Assembly (NCBI RefSeq): GCF_900114345.1
Contig: NZ_FOZJ01000003.1
Coordinates: 682,001 to 746,000, forward strand
Direction of reading: 5' to 3'
Length of the DNA stretch: 64,000 nt
DNA from: Microbacterium sp. cf046
GTDB taxonomy: Bacteria; Actinomycetota; Actinomycetes; Actinomycetales; Microbacteriaceae
The position numbers and the translations under genes are program-made. This document shows, in pieces, positions 8,040 to 16,912 of the stretch; position 1 is the first letter of the stretch, and each line of letters opens with the position of its first letter. The notes below the pieces were generated by a model. The model saw only the letters and a list, made by a program, of their open reading frames with translations, was not told where the DNA came from and made no database searches.

Positions 8040-9083
8040 GTGCGGGCGATCCAATACGAGGCTTACGGTGACACTCCGACGCTGGTGAGCGTGCCCGCGC
8101 CACAGTGTCCGGACGACGGCGTGCTCGTCGAAGTCCGAGCGACCGGAGTCTGCCGCTCGGACTGGCACGCCTGGCAGGGCCACGATCCGGTGCCCCTCCC
8201 GAACGTGCCCGGACATGAGTTCGCCGGGGTGATCGCCGCCGTCGGGCCGCGGGTGTTGACCCGACGGGTGGGCGAGCGGGTCACCGCTCCGTTCGTCTGC
8301 GGCTGCGGGCGATGCGAATGGTGCGCCGCCGGCGAGGCGCAGGTGTGCCCGAACCAGTCGCAGCCCGGGTTCACGATGCCCGGGTCGTTCGCTGAGCTCG
8401 TCGCGGTGCCGGCGGCCGACTTGAACATCGTTCCGCTGCCCGAAGACCTCGACTTCGTCACGGCCGCGTCGCTCGGGTGCCGGTTCGCCACCGCGTACCG
8501 TGCCCTGACCGTTCACGGCAGGGTGAGCGCCGGAGAGTGGGTGGTGGTCCACGGATGCGGGGGAGTGGGGCTGTCGGCCGTGATGATCGCCTCGGCCCTC
8601 GGCGCCCGAGTCGTCGCCGTCGACGTGTCCGCTCCCGCGCTGGAGCTGGCGCGGACGTTCGGCGCCGAGGCGACCGTCGAGGCGGGGACCGATGTCGTCG
8701 ACCGGATCCTCGACATCACGGGCGGCGGCGCGAGCGTCTCCCTCGACGCCGTCGGCTCCACCGCGACGGCCGTCGCGTCGGTGTCATCGCTGCGCCGGCG
8801 GGGCAGGCACGTCCAGATCGGACTGCTGCTGGGCGATCACGCGGCACCTCCGCTGCCGATGGGGCAGGTCGTTGCGAACGAGCTGGAGATCTACGGTTCG
8901 CACGGCATGGCCGCGCGTGACTATCCGGCGATGCTCGACCTCGTCGCCTCGGGGCGCGTGCGACCCGACCTTCTCGTCGGCGCCGTCATCGAGCTGGAGG
9001 ATGCCGGGGCCGCGCTCGCCGCGATGAGCCGTCCTCCGACGACGGCCGGGGTGACGGTCATCCGGATGCCGCCACCGGCCTAG
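8040..9083 (+). CDS. Zinc-dependent alcohol dehydrogenase (MDR family)
   Basis: 347 residues. Catalytic zinc ligands are visible as C38 (GVCRSDWH) and H59-E60 (PGHEFAG). A structural-zinc cluster follows in CGCGRCEWC..VC, and a Rossmann NAD(P) site in GCGGVGLSAVMIASALGARVVAVD. Such enzymes oxidise alcohols or reduce aldehydes with NAD(P). The GTG start lies 6 bases downstream of a TACGAT box with no Shine-Dalgarno. Its TAG stop shares the palindrome CTAG (9080-9083) with the stop of the converging serine hydrolase gene. The substrate cannot be told from the sequence. Confidence 0.88.
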   Translation: MRAIQYEAYGDTPTLVSVPAPQCPDDGVLVEVRATGVCRSDWHAWQGHDPVPLPNVPGHEFAGVIAAVGPRVLTRRVGERVTAPFVCGCGRCEWCAAGEAQVCPNQSQPGFTMPGSFAELVAVPAADLNIVPLPEDLDFVTAASLGCRFATAYRALTVHGRVSAGEWVVVHGCGGVGLSAVMIASALGARVVAVDVSAPALELARTFGAEATVEAGTDVVDRILDITGGGASVSLDAVGSTATAVASVSSLRRRGRHVQIGLLLGDHAAPPLPMGQVVANELEIYGSHGMAARDYPAMLDLVASGRVRPDLLVGAVIELEDAGAALAAMSRPPTTAGVTVIRMPPPA

Positions 9084-10291
9084 GAGCCCAGCGCCCAGGA
9101 TGCCGCGTCGAACGCCCGGATCGTCCACAGGAGCTTCTCGCCGTCCTGAGGCGTCGGCCACGTCGAGAGCTTCGCCGCCACGACGCCGGTGGCCCGATTG
9201 ATGTACACCATCTGGCCGTGGATTCCGAGGGCAAGGGCGACGTCGGCGGACGCGCCGGGGAACCAGAATCCGTTCCGGTACATGCCCCCGGTCATGAGCG
9301 TCGGTTCGCTGGCCGCTGCGAACGCAGCGCGCGAGTCGGGCCCTCCGGCGAACGTGTCCGCGACCCACGCGGGCGGCAGCACCGAGACGCCGTCCAGAGC
9401 GTGACCGTCGCGCAGGAACAGCGAGCCGAATCGGGCGAGGTCGCGCAGCGTCGCCGAGCAGCCCCCGTCGAACATTCCCGAGCCCACGGAGTCGAGTCCG
9501 ACGCTCGCGTCGTACTCCGCTCCCATCGGCGCCCACAGGCGCTCCGACATCACGTCTGCCGGGTGGGCGCCGGTCGCGCCGGCGATCACGAAGCCGAGGG
9601 TGTCGGTCTCACAGGACTTGTAGTCGAAGCGCCCGCCGTGCTCGCGCTCCTGCTCGAGCGACGCGAGGAATCCGAGCAGCGTGTCGGGCACGTCCTCGTG
9701 CGTTCGCGGCGCCCAGCCGATCGCCTCCTCGAGCAGACGCACCTCCGCCGTCTCGTCGAGGTAGTCCTCGGAGAAGCGGATGCCGGTGCGCATGTCGAGC
9801 AGATCCCGAACGGTCGCGCCACGGTAGCCGGAGTCGGCGAGCGCCGGGACGTAATCGGTGACCTGCCGCTCGGCATCCAGTTCGCCCGTGCCGGTGAGGC
9901 AGCCCGCGGTCGCGGTGGTGAGCGATTTGCTCACCGACATGAGCAGGTGCACGCTCTCGGGAAGCATCGTGCCGGTGTACTGCTCGCCGATGACGACGCC
10001 GTCCCGCGTGAAGATCCATCCGTCCGTGAAGGTCGAGTCCATCACCTCCGCGAACGAGGCGGATCTGTCCTCCCACGGGTGGGCGACCGGGATCGCGCCG
10101 AGGTCCTGCGGCGCGTACCCGAAGGCGGTCGCGCGGGGGCCGCGCGGGATGATCGCGACGGGCAGGAAGGTCGCGATGTTCTGCATCGACCACGCGAGGT
10201 GCTGCGGCGACTGCCACTGATCGAGCGCCGGCTGCTGCGCCGCGCTGGAGATTCCGCCGATCGGTCCGGATGAGTCGTCTGCCGAGAACAC
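9080..10291 (-). CDS. Serine hydrolase, class C beta-lactamase family
   Basis: 403 residues. The nucleophile motif SxxK is present as LLMSVSKSLTTAT, preceded by the usual GVVIGEQYTG segment and followed by a YVPAL/DLLDMRTGIRFSEDY region typical of penicillin-binding-protein-like hydrolases. No signal peptide is evident, which fits cytoplasmic esterases or 6-aminohexanoate-dimer-hydrolase-like enzymes rather than a secreted beta-lactamase. The GTG at 10291 is 6 bases after a CACAGT box (10303-10298 on the minus strand), so the mRNA may be leaderless. Downstream it collides tail to tail with the alcohol dehydrogenase, with no terminator between. Confidence 0.82.
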   Translation of the reverse strand: MFSADDSSGPIGGISSAAQQPALDQWQSPQHLAWSMQNIATFLPVAIIPRGPRATAFGYAPQDLGAIPVAHPWEDRSASFAEVMDSTFTDGWIFTRDGVVIGEQYTGTMLPESVHLLMSVSKSLTTATAGCLTGTGELDAERQVTDYVPALADSGYRGATVRDLLDMRTGIRFSEDYLDETAEVRLLEEAIGWAPRTHEDVPDTLLGFLASLEQEREHGGRFDYKSCETDTLGFVIAGATGAHPADVMSERLWAPMGAEYDASVGLDSVGSGMFDGGCSATLRDLARFGSLFLRDGHALDGVSVLPPAWVADTFAGGPDSRAAFAAASEPTLMTGGMYRNGFWFPGASADVALALGIHGQMVYINRATGVVAAKLSTWPTPQDGEKLLWTIRAFDAASWALGS

Positions 10292-10317
10292 CTAGCTACT
10301 GTGCCACATGCGCGCCA

Positions 10318-11898
10318 TCAGACGCCCTTCGCGGCTGCGGGGCCGCGCTCCGGGGCGGCGTGGTCGATCGGCGTCGCGGTGTACAGGGCACGGATCGAGT
10401 CGATGAAATGCGTCGCGCGGATGGTGAGCGCGCCGCCCTTCGTCTGCAGCCTGCCCTTCGTGACCAGGATGCCGAGATCCGCACCCTTCCACCGATAGTC
10501 GCCGGCACCGTAGACGCGCAGGAAGAACGCCTCGCCTTCGCTGTTGAGCAGGTGCCAGTCCAGCTCGGCGTGCGAGAACACCAGCGCGCCGCTCTCATCG
10601 ACGACGTAGCGACCGGTCTGCGGCGCGGAGTCGATCCGCTCGACGTCCGAGCGCGTGTGCTTGATGACCATCGTGCTCCACTCGTCCTCCGACGCGAGCT
10701 CCTCCCATCGGTCGTTGATCTCGGCGACGTCCAGCTCGAACTCCACGCCCGCGTACTCGAGCAGGTGGAAGACGAACAGCGGAACGTCGGCATACGCACC
10801 GGCAGTGACGTTGGTGGTCGCGGACGCGCCGCTCACCCGCGGATTCAGCTCCCCGAGGTAGACCTCGCCGCTGTCGGTGTCCACCAGGACGTCGACTTCG
10901 AAGAAGCCGCGATACCCCTCGCCGCCCAGCCGGTTGCCGAGGCGTTCGACCAGGGATGCCGCCTTCCGCCGCGTCTGCTCATCGAGGACGTCGGGGAACA
11001 TCTCGTTCCCCGACCACCCGCCCCGATACGGCGTGAGGGCCTTGTGGCCGGTGATCTCGGTCATGAACGGCCCGACGACGGTGCCGTGCCTGGTCAGGAC
11101 GGCCTCCACCGCGATCGGGCGGTTGTTGATCCGCTTCATGATCTTGACCTCGACACCGAGGACATCATCGCCGATCTCGTCGAACTCCTCCTCCGAGGTC
11201 ACGAAGAACGTCGTCTTGCCCGAATCGCCGTACGCGGTCTGGATGACCAGGTCGGTCCCGAGCTTGGCTTTCTTCGCTGCCGCGGCGACGTCATCCCACC
11301 CACCGACCGTCGTCAGGACGTTCGGCACGCTGGGCACGCCGACCTCTTCGCCGAGCTGCGTGGTCACGATCTTCGAGTCGAGGCGTTCGCGCAGGTCGGC
11401 GGACGGCAGGATCAGGTCGTAGCCGAGCTCGTCGCAGATCTGCTCGGTCTCGTTGTCGAAGAACACCATCACGATCTGCGGACGGACCCCGACCGGTGTG
11501 CGCCGTGCGATGTGCGCACGCACCTCCGCGTTGCGCAGCAGCCAGTTGTTGATCTCCTCACCGGATTCGAATTCGATGTAGGGCTTGTGGGCGGGGCTGA
11601 ACACGCGCGGATGCGCGCCGTTCCAGGCGTCGTAGTAGGTGATGTACGAGAATCCGCGCACCCATCGGTCCAGGCCGAGAAGGTTGAATGCGGTGGCGCC
11701 GACGAAGTACACCGGCTGCGTGCTGGTGCGGAAGTGATGGCGGATCTCGGACATGTTGCGCAGCGCGTGCTGCGCGCCCGTGGTCTTGGCGGTTCGCGCG
11801 TTCGCGGTCCGTCGTGCCGGCTTGGGAGTCGGGGCGATCTCCTGAGCCGGATCCTTGGTGGCGGGCTTGCGGGGTGCTGGAATCGGTATGCGTGCCAT
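10318..11898 (-). CDS. ATP-grasp domain protein of unknown substrate
   Basis: 526 residues from ATG 11898, which has a strong GGAGGGC Shine-Dalgarno; the frame stays open further upstream but without a good start. The first ~40 residues are Pro/Ala/Lys/Thr-rich and probably disordered. The rest resembles carbamoyl-phosphate-synthetase or biotin-carboxylase-like ATP-grasp enzymes. A nucleotide-binding strand is seen in VEVKIMKRINNRPIAVEAV, and the metal-binding end in LGELNPRVSGASATTN. No biotin carrier or carboxyltransferase gene is nearby, so a carboxylase role is not supported. A ligase joining a carboxylate to an amine is equally likely. It is transcribed alone. Confidence 0.75.
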   Translation of the reverse strand: MARIPIPAPRKPATKDPAQEIAPTPKPARRTANARTAKTTGAQHALRNMSEIRHHFRTSTQPVYFVGATAFNLLGLDRWVRGFSYITYYDAWNGAHPRVFSPAHKPYIEFESGEEINNWLLRNAEVRAHIARRTPVGVRPQIVMVFFDNETEQICDELGYDLILPSADLRERLDSKIVTTQLGEEVGVPSVPNVLTTVGGWDDVAAAAKKAKLGTDLVIQTAYGDSGKTTFFVTSEEEFDEIGDDVLGVEVKIMKRINNRPIAVEAVLTRHGTVVGPFMTEITGHKALTPYRGGWSGNEMFPDVLDEQTRRKAASLVERLGNRLGGEGYRGFFEVDVLVDTDSGEVYLGELNPRVSGASATTNVTAGAYADVPLFVFHLLEYAGVEFELDVAEINDRWEELASEDEWSTMVIKHTRSDVERIDSAPQTGRYVVDESGALVFSHAELDWHLLNSEGEAFFLRVYGAGDYRWKGADLGILVTKGRLQTKGGALTIRATHFIDSIRALYTATPIDHAAPERGPAAAKGV

Positions 11899-11977
11899 GG
11901 AGCCCTCCGTTGCGCTCAGCGTTCGCTCGGGGAATCGACTGCTGCGCGATCCGGTCCTGCGGCGAACGGCTCGATCC

Positions 11978-12007
11978 ATAGTGGTCTCGCATCCGAGGCG
12001 GGGTCAA
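11978..12007 (-). promoter_or_regulatory. Promoter of the ATP-grasp gene
   Basis: On the minus strand TTGACC (12007-12002), an 18-base spacer and CACTAT (11983-11978) form a good sigma-A-type promoter about 80 bases upstream of the ATG at 11898. Confidence 0.55.
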
Positions 12008-12086
12008 CAAGGCGCACCCGACCCGGTGGTCACCGGTCGCATCGGCGCAGAGTGCCTTGGAGTTCCGTATACCTTGTGGTTCTATG

Positions 12087-12105
12087 TACCTAGTACTTCT
12101 AGGTA
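12087..12105. promoter_or_regulatory. Inverted repeat, likely PadR operator
   Basis: TACCTAG-N5-CTAGGTA is a perfect 7-bp inverted repeat lying 21 bases before the padR-like start and just upstream of its Shine-Dalgarno (GGTGAGGA). PadR repressors usually bind such AT-containing palindromes in their own promoters, so autorepression is the natural reading. The surrounding 45 bases are markedly richer in A/T than the flanking genes. Confidence 0.6.
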
Positions 12106-12126
12106 TGCACCCGGTGAGGAGAGCCC

Positions 12127-12498
12127 ATGCACATCGGCAAGGACCTGGTGGCCGCAGCGGCCACCCCGCTCGTACTCGGCATCCTCGCCGAGGGGGAGTC
12201 GTACGGGTACGCGATCCTTCAACGCGTGGATGCGCTCTCCGAGGGCGAGCTGACCTGGAGCGACGGCATGCTGTACCCGCTGCTGCACCGGCTCGAGCGG
12301 CTCGGGTACGTGGAGTCGGCATGGCACGCCGCTCCGTCGGGACGGCGGCGCAAGCACTACCTGCTGAGCGCTGACGGTCGCGCGGTGCTGGCGGAGCAGC
12401 GCAGGCAGTGGAACGCGGTGAGCACCGCTCTGGAAAAGGTGTGGAAGTCGGCATCCGACTCGACGGCACGCGTCGTCGTCAGCCCGGCGGGAGCGTGA
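12127..12498 (+). CDS. PadR family transcriptional regulator
   Basis: 123 residues. The PadR winged-helix signature is clear: TPLVLGILAEGESYGYAILQ, then SDGMLYPLLHRLERLGYVES and GRRRKHYLLSADGR. PadR proteins are dimeric repressors released by small molecules or stress. The ATG has a good GGTGAGGA Shine-Dalgarno and a perfect palindrome just upstream. The stop is only 2 bases before the ATG of a membrane protein, so the two form an operon. This pairing is common in Gram-positive bacteria, where the membrane protein is the main target or partner. Confidence 0.9.
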   Translation: MHIGKDLVAAAATPLVLGILAEGESYGYAILQRVDALSEGELTWSDGMLYPLLHRLERLGYVESAWHAAPSGRRRKHYLLSADGRAVLAEQRRQWNAVSTALEKVWKSASDSTARVVVSPAGA

Positions 12499-12500
12499 CC

Positions 12501-13856
12501 ATGGCGGATCAGGATGCGCAGCTCGAGTCCCAGATAGCGGAGTGGCGAGAGTTCCTTCGGCGCAGGCAGGCGGTCGCCGGTTCGGACGTCGACGAGCTCG
12601 AAGGCCATCTTCGAGACCAGGTCGATGACCTCGTGCGGGCGGGTCTGACCGGCGATGAAGCGTTCTTCGTCGCCATCAAGCGCATCGGCAGTCTCCATGA
12701 GCTCTCGCGACAGTATGCGCGCGAGCACTCCGACCGGCTCTGGAAGCAGCTCGTGGTCGACGATGCACCGAGCATCGGGCGCCGACCTCGCCCGCTGTAT
12801 GTCGTCGCGGGCCTGGCGGTCGGGGCGGCGCTGGCCGTCAAGGTGCCGGCGCTGTTCGGCATCACGTTCTCCGGCGACCCGGAGTTCTACGGACTGAACA
12901 TCGGCCTGCTCGTGCTTCCGTTCCTCGCCGCATACTTCGCGTGGACGCGCCGCGCGTCGGCGACCGTGATGATCGTCGTGGCCGCCGTGTTCGCCGTCAC
13001 GGCCGTGATCCTCAACATCTATCCGTTCGCGCCGCAGGGCATGACGGTCGTGCTCGCCGCGGCGGCGTCCCTGGTCGTGCTGTGGCTGGCCGTGGGCATC
13101 TCCTACGCCGGCGGGCTGTGGCGGTCGGACACCACGCGCATGGACTTCATCCGGTTCACGGGGGAATGGGTCGTGTACTACACGCTGATCGCGCTGGGCG
13201 GCGGTGTGCTGGTGGCACTCACGATGGGGGTCTTCGGCGCGATCGGGCTCGACGCCGGGCCGATCGTGGAGGAGTGGATCATCCCGTGCGGCGTCGCGGG
13301 CGCCGTGCTGGTCGCCGCGGGGCTCGTCGAGGCGAAGCAGAGCGTGATCGAGAACATCGCTCCGGTGCTGACGAAGGTGTTCACGCCGCTGTTCACCGCG
13401 ATGCTGCTGGCATTCGTCGTGGCCGCGCTGATCCAGCGCGACCTGCTCGGCACCAGCAGAGACCTGCTGATCATCTTCGATGTCGTGCTCGTCGTGGTGC
13501 TCGGACTGCTGCTCTACTCGCTCTCCGCCCGAGACCCGGAACGCGGCCCGGGCTGGTTCGAGCGACTGCAGCTGCTCATGGTCTCGAGTGCGATCGTGGT
13601 CGACGTCCTGGTACTGGTCGCGATGGTCGCGAGGATCAGCAGCTTCGGGTTCAGTGCCAACAAGGTCGCCTCGCTCGGGCTCAACGTGATCCTGCTCGTG
13701 AACCTCGCGTGGTCGGCCTACCTGCTGATCGGCATCCTTCGCGGGACGACGCGACCCGCGCGCCTGGAGAAGTGGCAGACCGGATACATCCCCGTCTACC
13801 TGGCGTGGGCGCTCATCGTGATGATCGTCTTCCCGCCGGTCTTCGGCTTCGTCTGA
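12501..13856 (+). CDS. Multi-pass membrane protein with permease-prefix/HAAS-like N-terminus
   Basis: 451 residues. The soluble N-terminus (about 1-85: QLESQIAEWREFLRRRQAV..DVDELEGHLRDQVDDLVRAGLTGDEAF) matches the short helical domain found before permeases and in PadR-linked membrane proteins. About ten hydrophobic segments follow. There are no transporter ATPase motifs. ATG 12501 follows a GGGAG Shine-Dalgarno and the padR stop by 2 bases. It is probably a membrane-stress or envelope sensor/effector controlled by the adjacent PadR; the exact role is unknown. A strong hairpin terminates the operon. Confidence 0.8.
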   Translation: MADQDAQLESQIAEWREFLRRRQAVAGSDVDELEGHLRDQVDDLVRAGLTGDEAFFVAIKRIGSLHELSRQYAREHSDRLWKQLVVDDAPSIGRRPRPLYVVAGLAVGAALAVKVPALFGITFSGDPEFYGLNIGLLVLPFLAAYFAWTRRASATVMIVVAAVFAVTAVILNIYPFAPQGMTVVLAAAASLVVLWLAVGISYAGGLWRSDTTRMDFIRFTGEWVVYYTLIALGGGVLVALTMGVFGAIGLDAGPIVEEWIIPCGVAGAVLVAAGLVEAKQSVIENIAPVLTKVFTPLFTAMLLAFVVAALIQRDLLGTSRDLLIIFDVVLVVVLGLLLYSLSARDPERGPGWFERLQLLMVSSAIVVDVLVLVAMVARISSFGFSANKVASLGLNVILLVNLAWSAYLLIGILRGTTRPARLEKWQTGYIPVYLAWALIVMIVFPPVFGFV

Positions 13857-13863
13857 AGACATG

Positions 13864-13902
13864 GGAAGACCCCGCAGCCTGAGTGCGGCTGCGGGGTCTT
13901 CC
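13864..13902. terminator. Bidirectional intrinsic terminator
   Basis: A perfect 16-bp stem (13864-13879 with 13887-13902) encloses a 7-base loop. It sits between two converging genes ending at 13856 (+) and 13911 (-), so it can stop transcription from both sides. Confidence 0.9.
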
Positions 13903-13910
13903 AGGGTGCT

Positions 13911-14285
13911 CTACGCGAGTGCCTTCGCCTTCAGGGCGTCGTACTCGGCCTGCGTGATCGCGCCGGAGTCGAGCAGCTTCTTGGCCGACTCGATCTCCGA
14001 GGTGGGCGAGGCGCCCGCCACTTCGCGGATGTAGCTGTTCTGGGCCGCCTGGGCCTGCGCGGCCTCGGCCATCCGGCGCTCGGTCATGCTGCGTCCGCGG
14101 GCGATCAGGTAGATGAAGGCGGCGAGGAACGGCAGGAAGACCAGGAAGATCACCCAGAGCGCCTTGGCCCAGCCGTTCAGGCTCGGGTCACGGAAGATGT
14201 CGATGATGACGGTGATGAAGATCCAGATGCATGCGATGAGGATGTAGACCCAGAAGATCCACACGAGGAATTCCCAGAGATTCAC
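13911..14285 (-). CDS. PLDc_N/SHOCT domain small membrane protein
   Basis: 124 residues. Two transmembrane helices fill residues ~5-30 and ~42-65 (phospholipase-D N-terminal type, with RDPSLNGWAKALWVIFLVFLP between). A short linker follows, then a C-terminal SHOCT motif (about 92-122, SEIESAKKLLDSGAITQAEYDALKAKAL). SHOCT modules are short oligomerisation domains often found at the ends of membrane proteins; no enzymatic role is expected. The gene is monocistronic and ends at the shared terminator. Confidence 0.85.
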   Translation of the reverse strand: MNLWEFLVWIFWVYILIACIWIFITVIIDIFRDPSLNGWAKALWVIFLVFLPFLAAFIYLIARGRSMTERRMAEAAQAQAAQNSYIREVAGASPTSEIESAKKLLDSGAITQAEYDALKAKALA

Positions 14286-14527
14286 TTTGCACAGCCTTTT
14301 CTTTCGGGGGCGGCGAGGTCGCAGCCGATGATGTCCTCAACGTATCGACCTGCAGCCTGCCGCCGCATCATGCGGAAGGGGTGACTTCGCGACGGCGCGT
14401 GCTCGCTCCGGTGGGCGCCTCTGGTTCCCGCCCGGCGATGGCGGCTCATCACCCGATTCGAATGACGCGCACACGGCGGGAACCCGGTTGGCTGGCACAA
14501 CGCCGAGTCGCCGTCGAAGGAGCTCTC

Positions 14528-16894
14528 ATGAATCCCGATCGCCATGCCCGCACCATGCTGCCGATTCCCGACCGCCCGGCCCCGGGGCTGACGACATATG
14601 ACGCCAAGGATCCGGATACCGCGTACCCGCCGATCGAGCCGCTGCTCCCACCGGAGGGCGCCCCGAACGTGCTGATCGTGCTGATCGATGACACCGGCTT
14701 CGGTGCCTCGAGTGCGTTCGGCGGACCGTGTCAGACCCCGAACGCGGAGAAGCTGGCGGCCGGCGGTCTGAGCTACAACCGCTTCCACACCACTGCTCTG
14801 TGCGCGCCGACGCGCGCAGCCATGCTCACCGGTCGCAACCATCACTCGGTGGGAATGGGCAGCATCACCGAGACGGCGACCTCTGCACCTGGGAACAGCT
14901 CGCTCAAGCCGAACACGAAGGCTCCGCTTGCGATGACCCTCAAACTGAACGGGTACTCCACTGCGCAGTTCGGCAAGTGCCACGAGGTCCCCGTCTGGCA
15001 GTCTTCGCCGATGGGTCCCTTCGACGCCTGGCCCTCCGCGGGCGGCGGATTCGAGAAGTTCTACGGGTTCATCGGCGGTGAGAACAATCAATGGGACCCC
15101 GCCTTGTACGACGGCACGACCCCGGTCGAACCGCCGGCGACACCCGAAGAGGGCTATCACCTCACCGAGGATCTCGCCGATCACGCGGTCACCTGGATCC
15201 GCACCCAGAAGGCGCTGATGCCTGACAAGCCGTTCTTCGTGTACTTCGCGCCGGGCGCGACTCACGCACCCCACCATGTGCCGACCGAGTGGGCAGACAA
15301 GTACAAGGGGAAGTTCGCCGACGGGTGGGACGCGCAGCGCGAGAAGACCTTTGCGCGCCAGAAGGAGATGGGGGTCATCCCCGCCGACGCTCAGCTGACC
15401 CGGCGTCACGATGAGATTCCCGCCTGGGATGACATGCCCGCCGAGCTGAAGCCGGTTCTGGAGCGCGAGATGGAGGTCTATGCGGGCTTCCTGGAGCACA
15501 CGGACTTCCACGTCGGCCGGGTGATCGACGCCATCGACGACCTCGGCGTGCTCGAGAATACGCTCATCTACTACATCATCGGCGACAATGGCGCGTCTGC
15601 CGAAGGCACCCTCAACGGAGCGTTCAACGAGATGGCCAACTTCAACGGCATGGCCGCACTGGAGACCCCCGAGTTCATGATCTCCAAGTTGGACGAACTC
15701 GGTACGCCGTCCTCCTACAACCACTACGCCGTCGGCTGGGCGTGGGCCATGGACACACCTTTCCAGTGGACCAAGCAGGTCGCCTCGCACTGGGGCGGCA
15801 CCCGAAACGGGACGATCGTGCACTGGCCGAAGGGCATCAGCGAGAAGGGCGGGCTGCGTACGCAGTTCACCCACGTCATCGACATCGCGCCCACGATTCT
15901 GGAAGCCGCCGGGCTTCCCGAGCCGACCATGGTCAACGGCGTCCAGCAGTCGCCGATGGAGGGCACGAGCATGCTCTACACGTTCGACGAGCCCGATACT
16001 CCGGAAAAGCACGACCTGCAGTACTTCGAGATGTTCGGCAACCGCGGCATCTACTACAAGGGCTGGAGCGCGGTGACCAAGCACCACACGCCCTGGGAGA
16101 TGGTGGGTGCCGTGCTGCCCGCCTTCGACGACGACGTGTGGGAGCTCTATGACGGCAGCTCGGACTACAGTCAGGCGCACAACCTGGTCGCCGACAATCC
16201 AGAGATGCTGGCCAAGCTCCAGCGCCTGTGGATCATCGAGGCCACGAAGTACAACGTGCTGCCGATCGACGACCGGGGTGCCGAGCGGCTGAACCCCGAG
16301 ATCGCGGGTCGCCCGACTCTGATCCGCGGCAACTCGCAGCAGTTCTTCGCCGGTATGGGCCGTCTGTCCGAGAACAGCGTGGTCAGCATCAAGAACAAGT
16401 CGTTCTCCGTGACAGCCGAGCTCGACGTGCCCGAGAGCGGGTCGGAAGGCGTGATCATCGCACAGGGCGGACGCTTCGGCGGGTGGAGCCTGTACGTCAA
16501 GGACGGAAGGGCCAAGTTCGTCTACAACCTGCTGGGCATCCACGAGTTCGTGGCCGAAGCCGGCTCTCCGATTCCGGTGGGCACGCACCAGGTTCGCATG
16601 GAGTTCGCGTACGACGGCGGTGGTCTCGCGAAGGGCGGCGATGTCACGCTGTACTACGACGGAGAAGCGGTCGGCAGCGGACGGGTCGCAGCGACGCAGG
16701 CGATGGTCTTCTCGGCCGACGAGACGACCGACATCGGCTACGAATCCGGCACTCCGGTCAGCGCGGACTATACGCCGCAGACCAGTCGCTTCCGGGGCAG
16801 GATCCACTGGGTGCAGATCGACCTCGGCGATGACGACCACGATCACCTCATCGATCCGGGTGAGCGGATGCGCGTCGCGATGGCACGCCAGTAG
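14528..16894 (+). CDS. Arylsulfatase (FGly-type sulfatase)
   Basis: 788 residues, the size of the large bacterial arylsulfatases. The N-terminal metal-binding aspartates are in VLIVLIDDTGFG, and the sulfatase signature LCAPTRAAMLTGRN gives the CxPxR motif (C92) that is converted to formylglycine. A C-terminal beta-sandwich (about 620-788) contains SVTAELDVPESGSEGVIIAQGG. No signal peptide is seen, so it is probably cytoplasmic and cleaves sulfate esters. ATG 14528 has a GGAG Shine-Dalgarno. No formylglycine-generating enzyme gene lies in the window, so activation must come from elsewhere. The 240 bases upstream hold no other gene. Confidence 0.92.
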   Translation: MNPDRHARTMLPIPDRPAPGLTTYDAKDPDTAYPPIEPLLPPEGAPNVLIVLIDDTGFGASSAFGGPCQTPNAEKLAAGGLSYNRFHTTALCAPTRAAMLTGRNHHSVGMGSITETATSAPGNSSLKPNTKAPLAMTLKLNGYSTAQFGKCHEVPVWQSSPMGPFDAWPSAGGGFEKFYGFIGGENNQWDPALYDGTTPVEPPATPEEGYHLTEDLADHAVTWIRTQKALMPDKPFFVYFAPGATHAPHHVPTEWADKYKGKFADGWDAQREKTFARQKEMGVIPADAQLTRRHDEIPAWDDMPAELKPVLEREMEVYAGFLEHTDFHVGRVIDAIDDLGVLENTLIYYIIGDNGASAEGTLNGAFNEMANFNGMAALETPEFMISKLDELGTPSSYNHYAVGWAWAMDTPFQWTKQVASHWGGTRNGTIVHWPKGISEKGGLRTQFTHVIDIAPTILEAAGLPEPTMVNGVQQSPMEGTSMLYTFDEPDTPEKHDLQYFEMFGNRGIYYKGWSAVTKHHTPWEMVGAVLPAFDDDVWELYDGSSDYSQAHNLVADNPEMLAKLQRLWIIEATKYNVLPIDDRGAERLNPEIAGRPTLIRGNSQQFFAGMGRLSENSVVSIKNKSFSVTAELDVPESGSEGVIIAQGGRFGGWSLYVKDGRAKFVYNLLGIHEFVAEAGSPIPVGTHQVRMEFAYDGGGLAKGGDVTLYYDGEAVGSGRVAATQAMVFSADETTDIGYESGTPVSADYTPQTSRFRGRIHWVQIDLGDDDHDHLIDPGERMRVAMARQ

Positions 16895-16912
16895 CGGATG
16901 CCGCTTCTGCGG

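Noticed and set aside
10318..11898. Biotin carboxylase assignment for the ATP-grasp protein
   Set aside because: No biotin carrier domain, carboxyltransferase or acyl-CoA carboxylase partner is present in or near the gene.
10270..12093. A 607-codon plus-strand open frame over the ATP-grasp gene
   Set aside because: Low-complexity antisense translation; the minus-strand gene has conserved ATP-grasp motifs, a promoter and a Shine-Dalgarno.
14282..16846. An 854-codon open frame antisense to the arylsulfatase
   Set aside because: It is the mirror of a high-GC gene with a clear sulfatase product; its translation is Arg/Gly/Val-rich with no recognisable domain.
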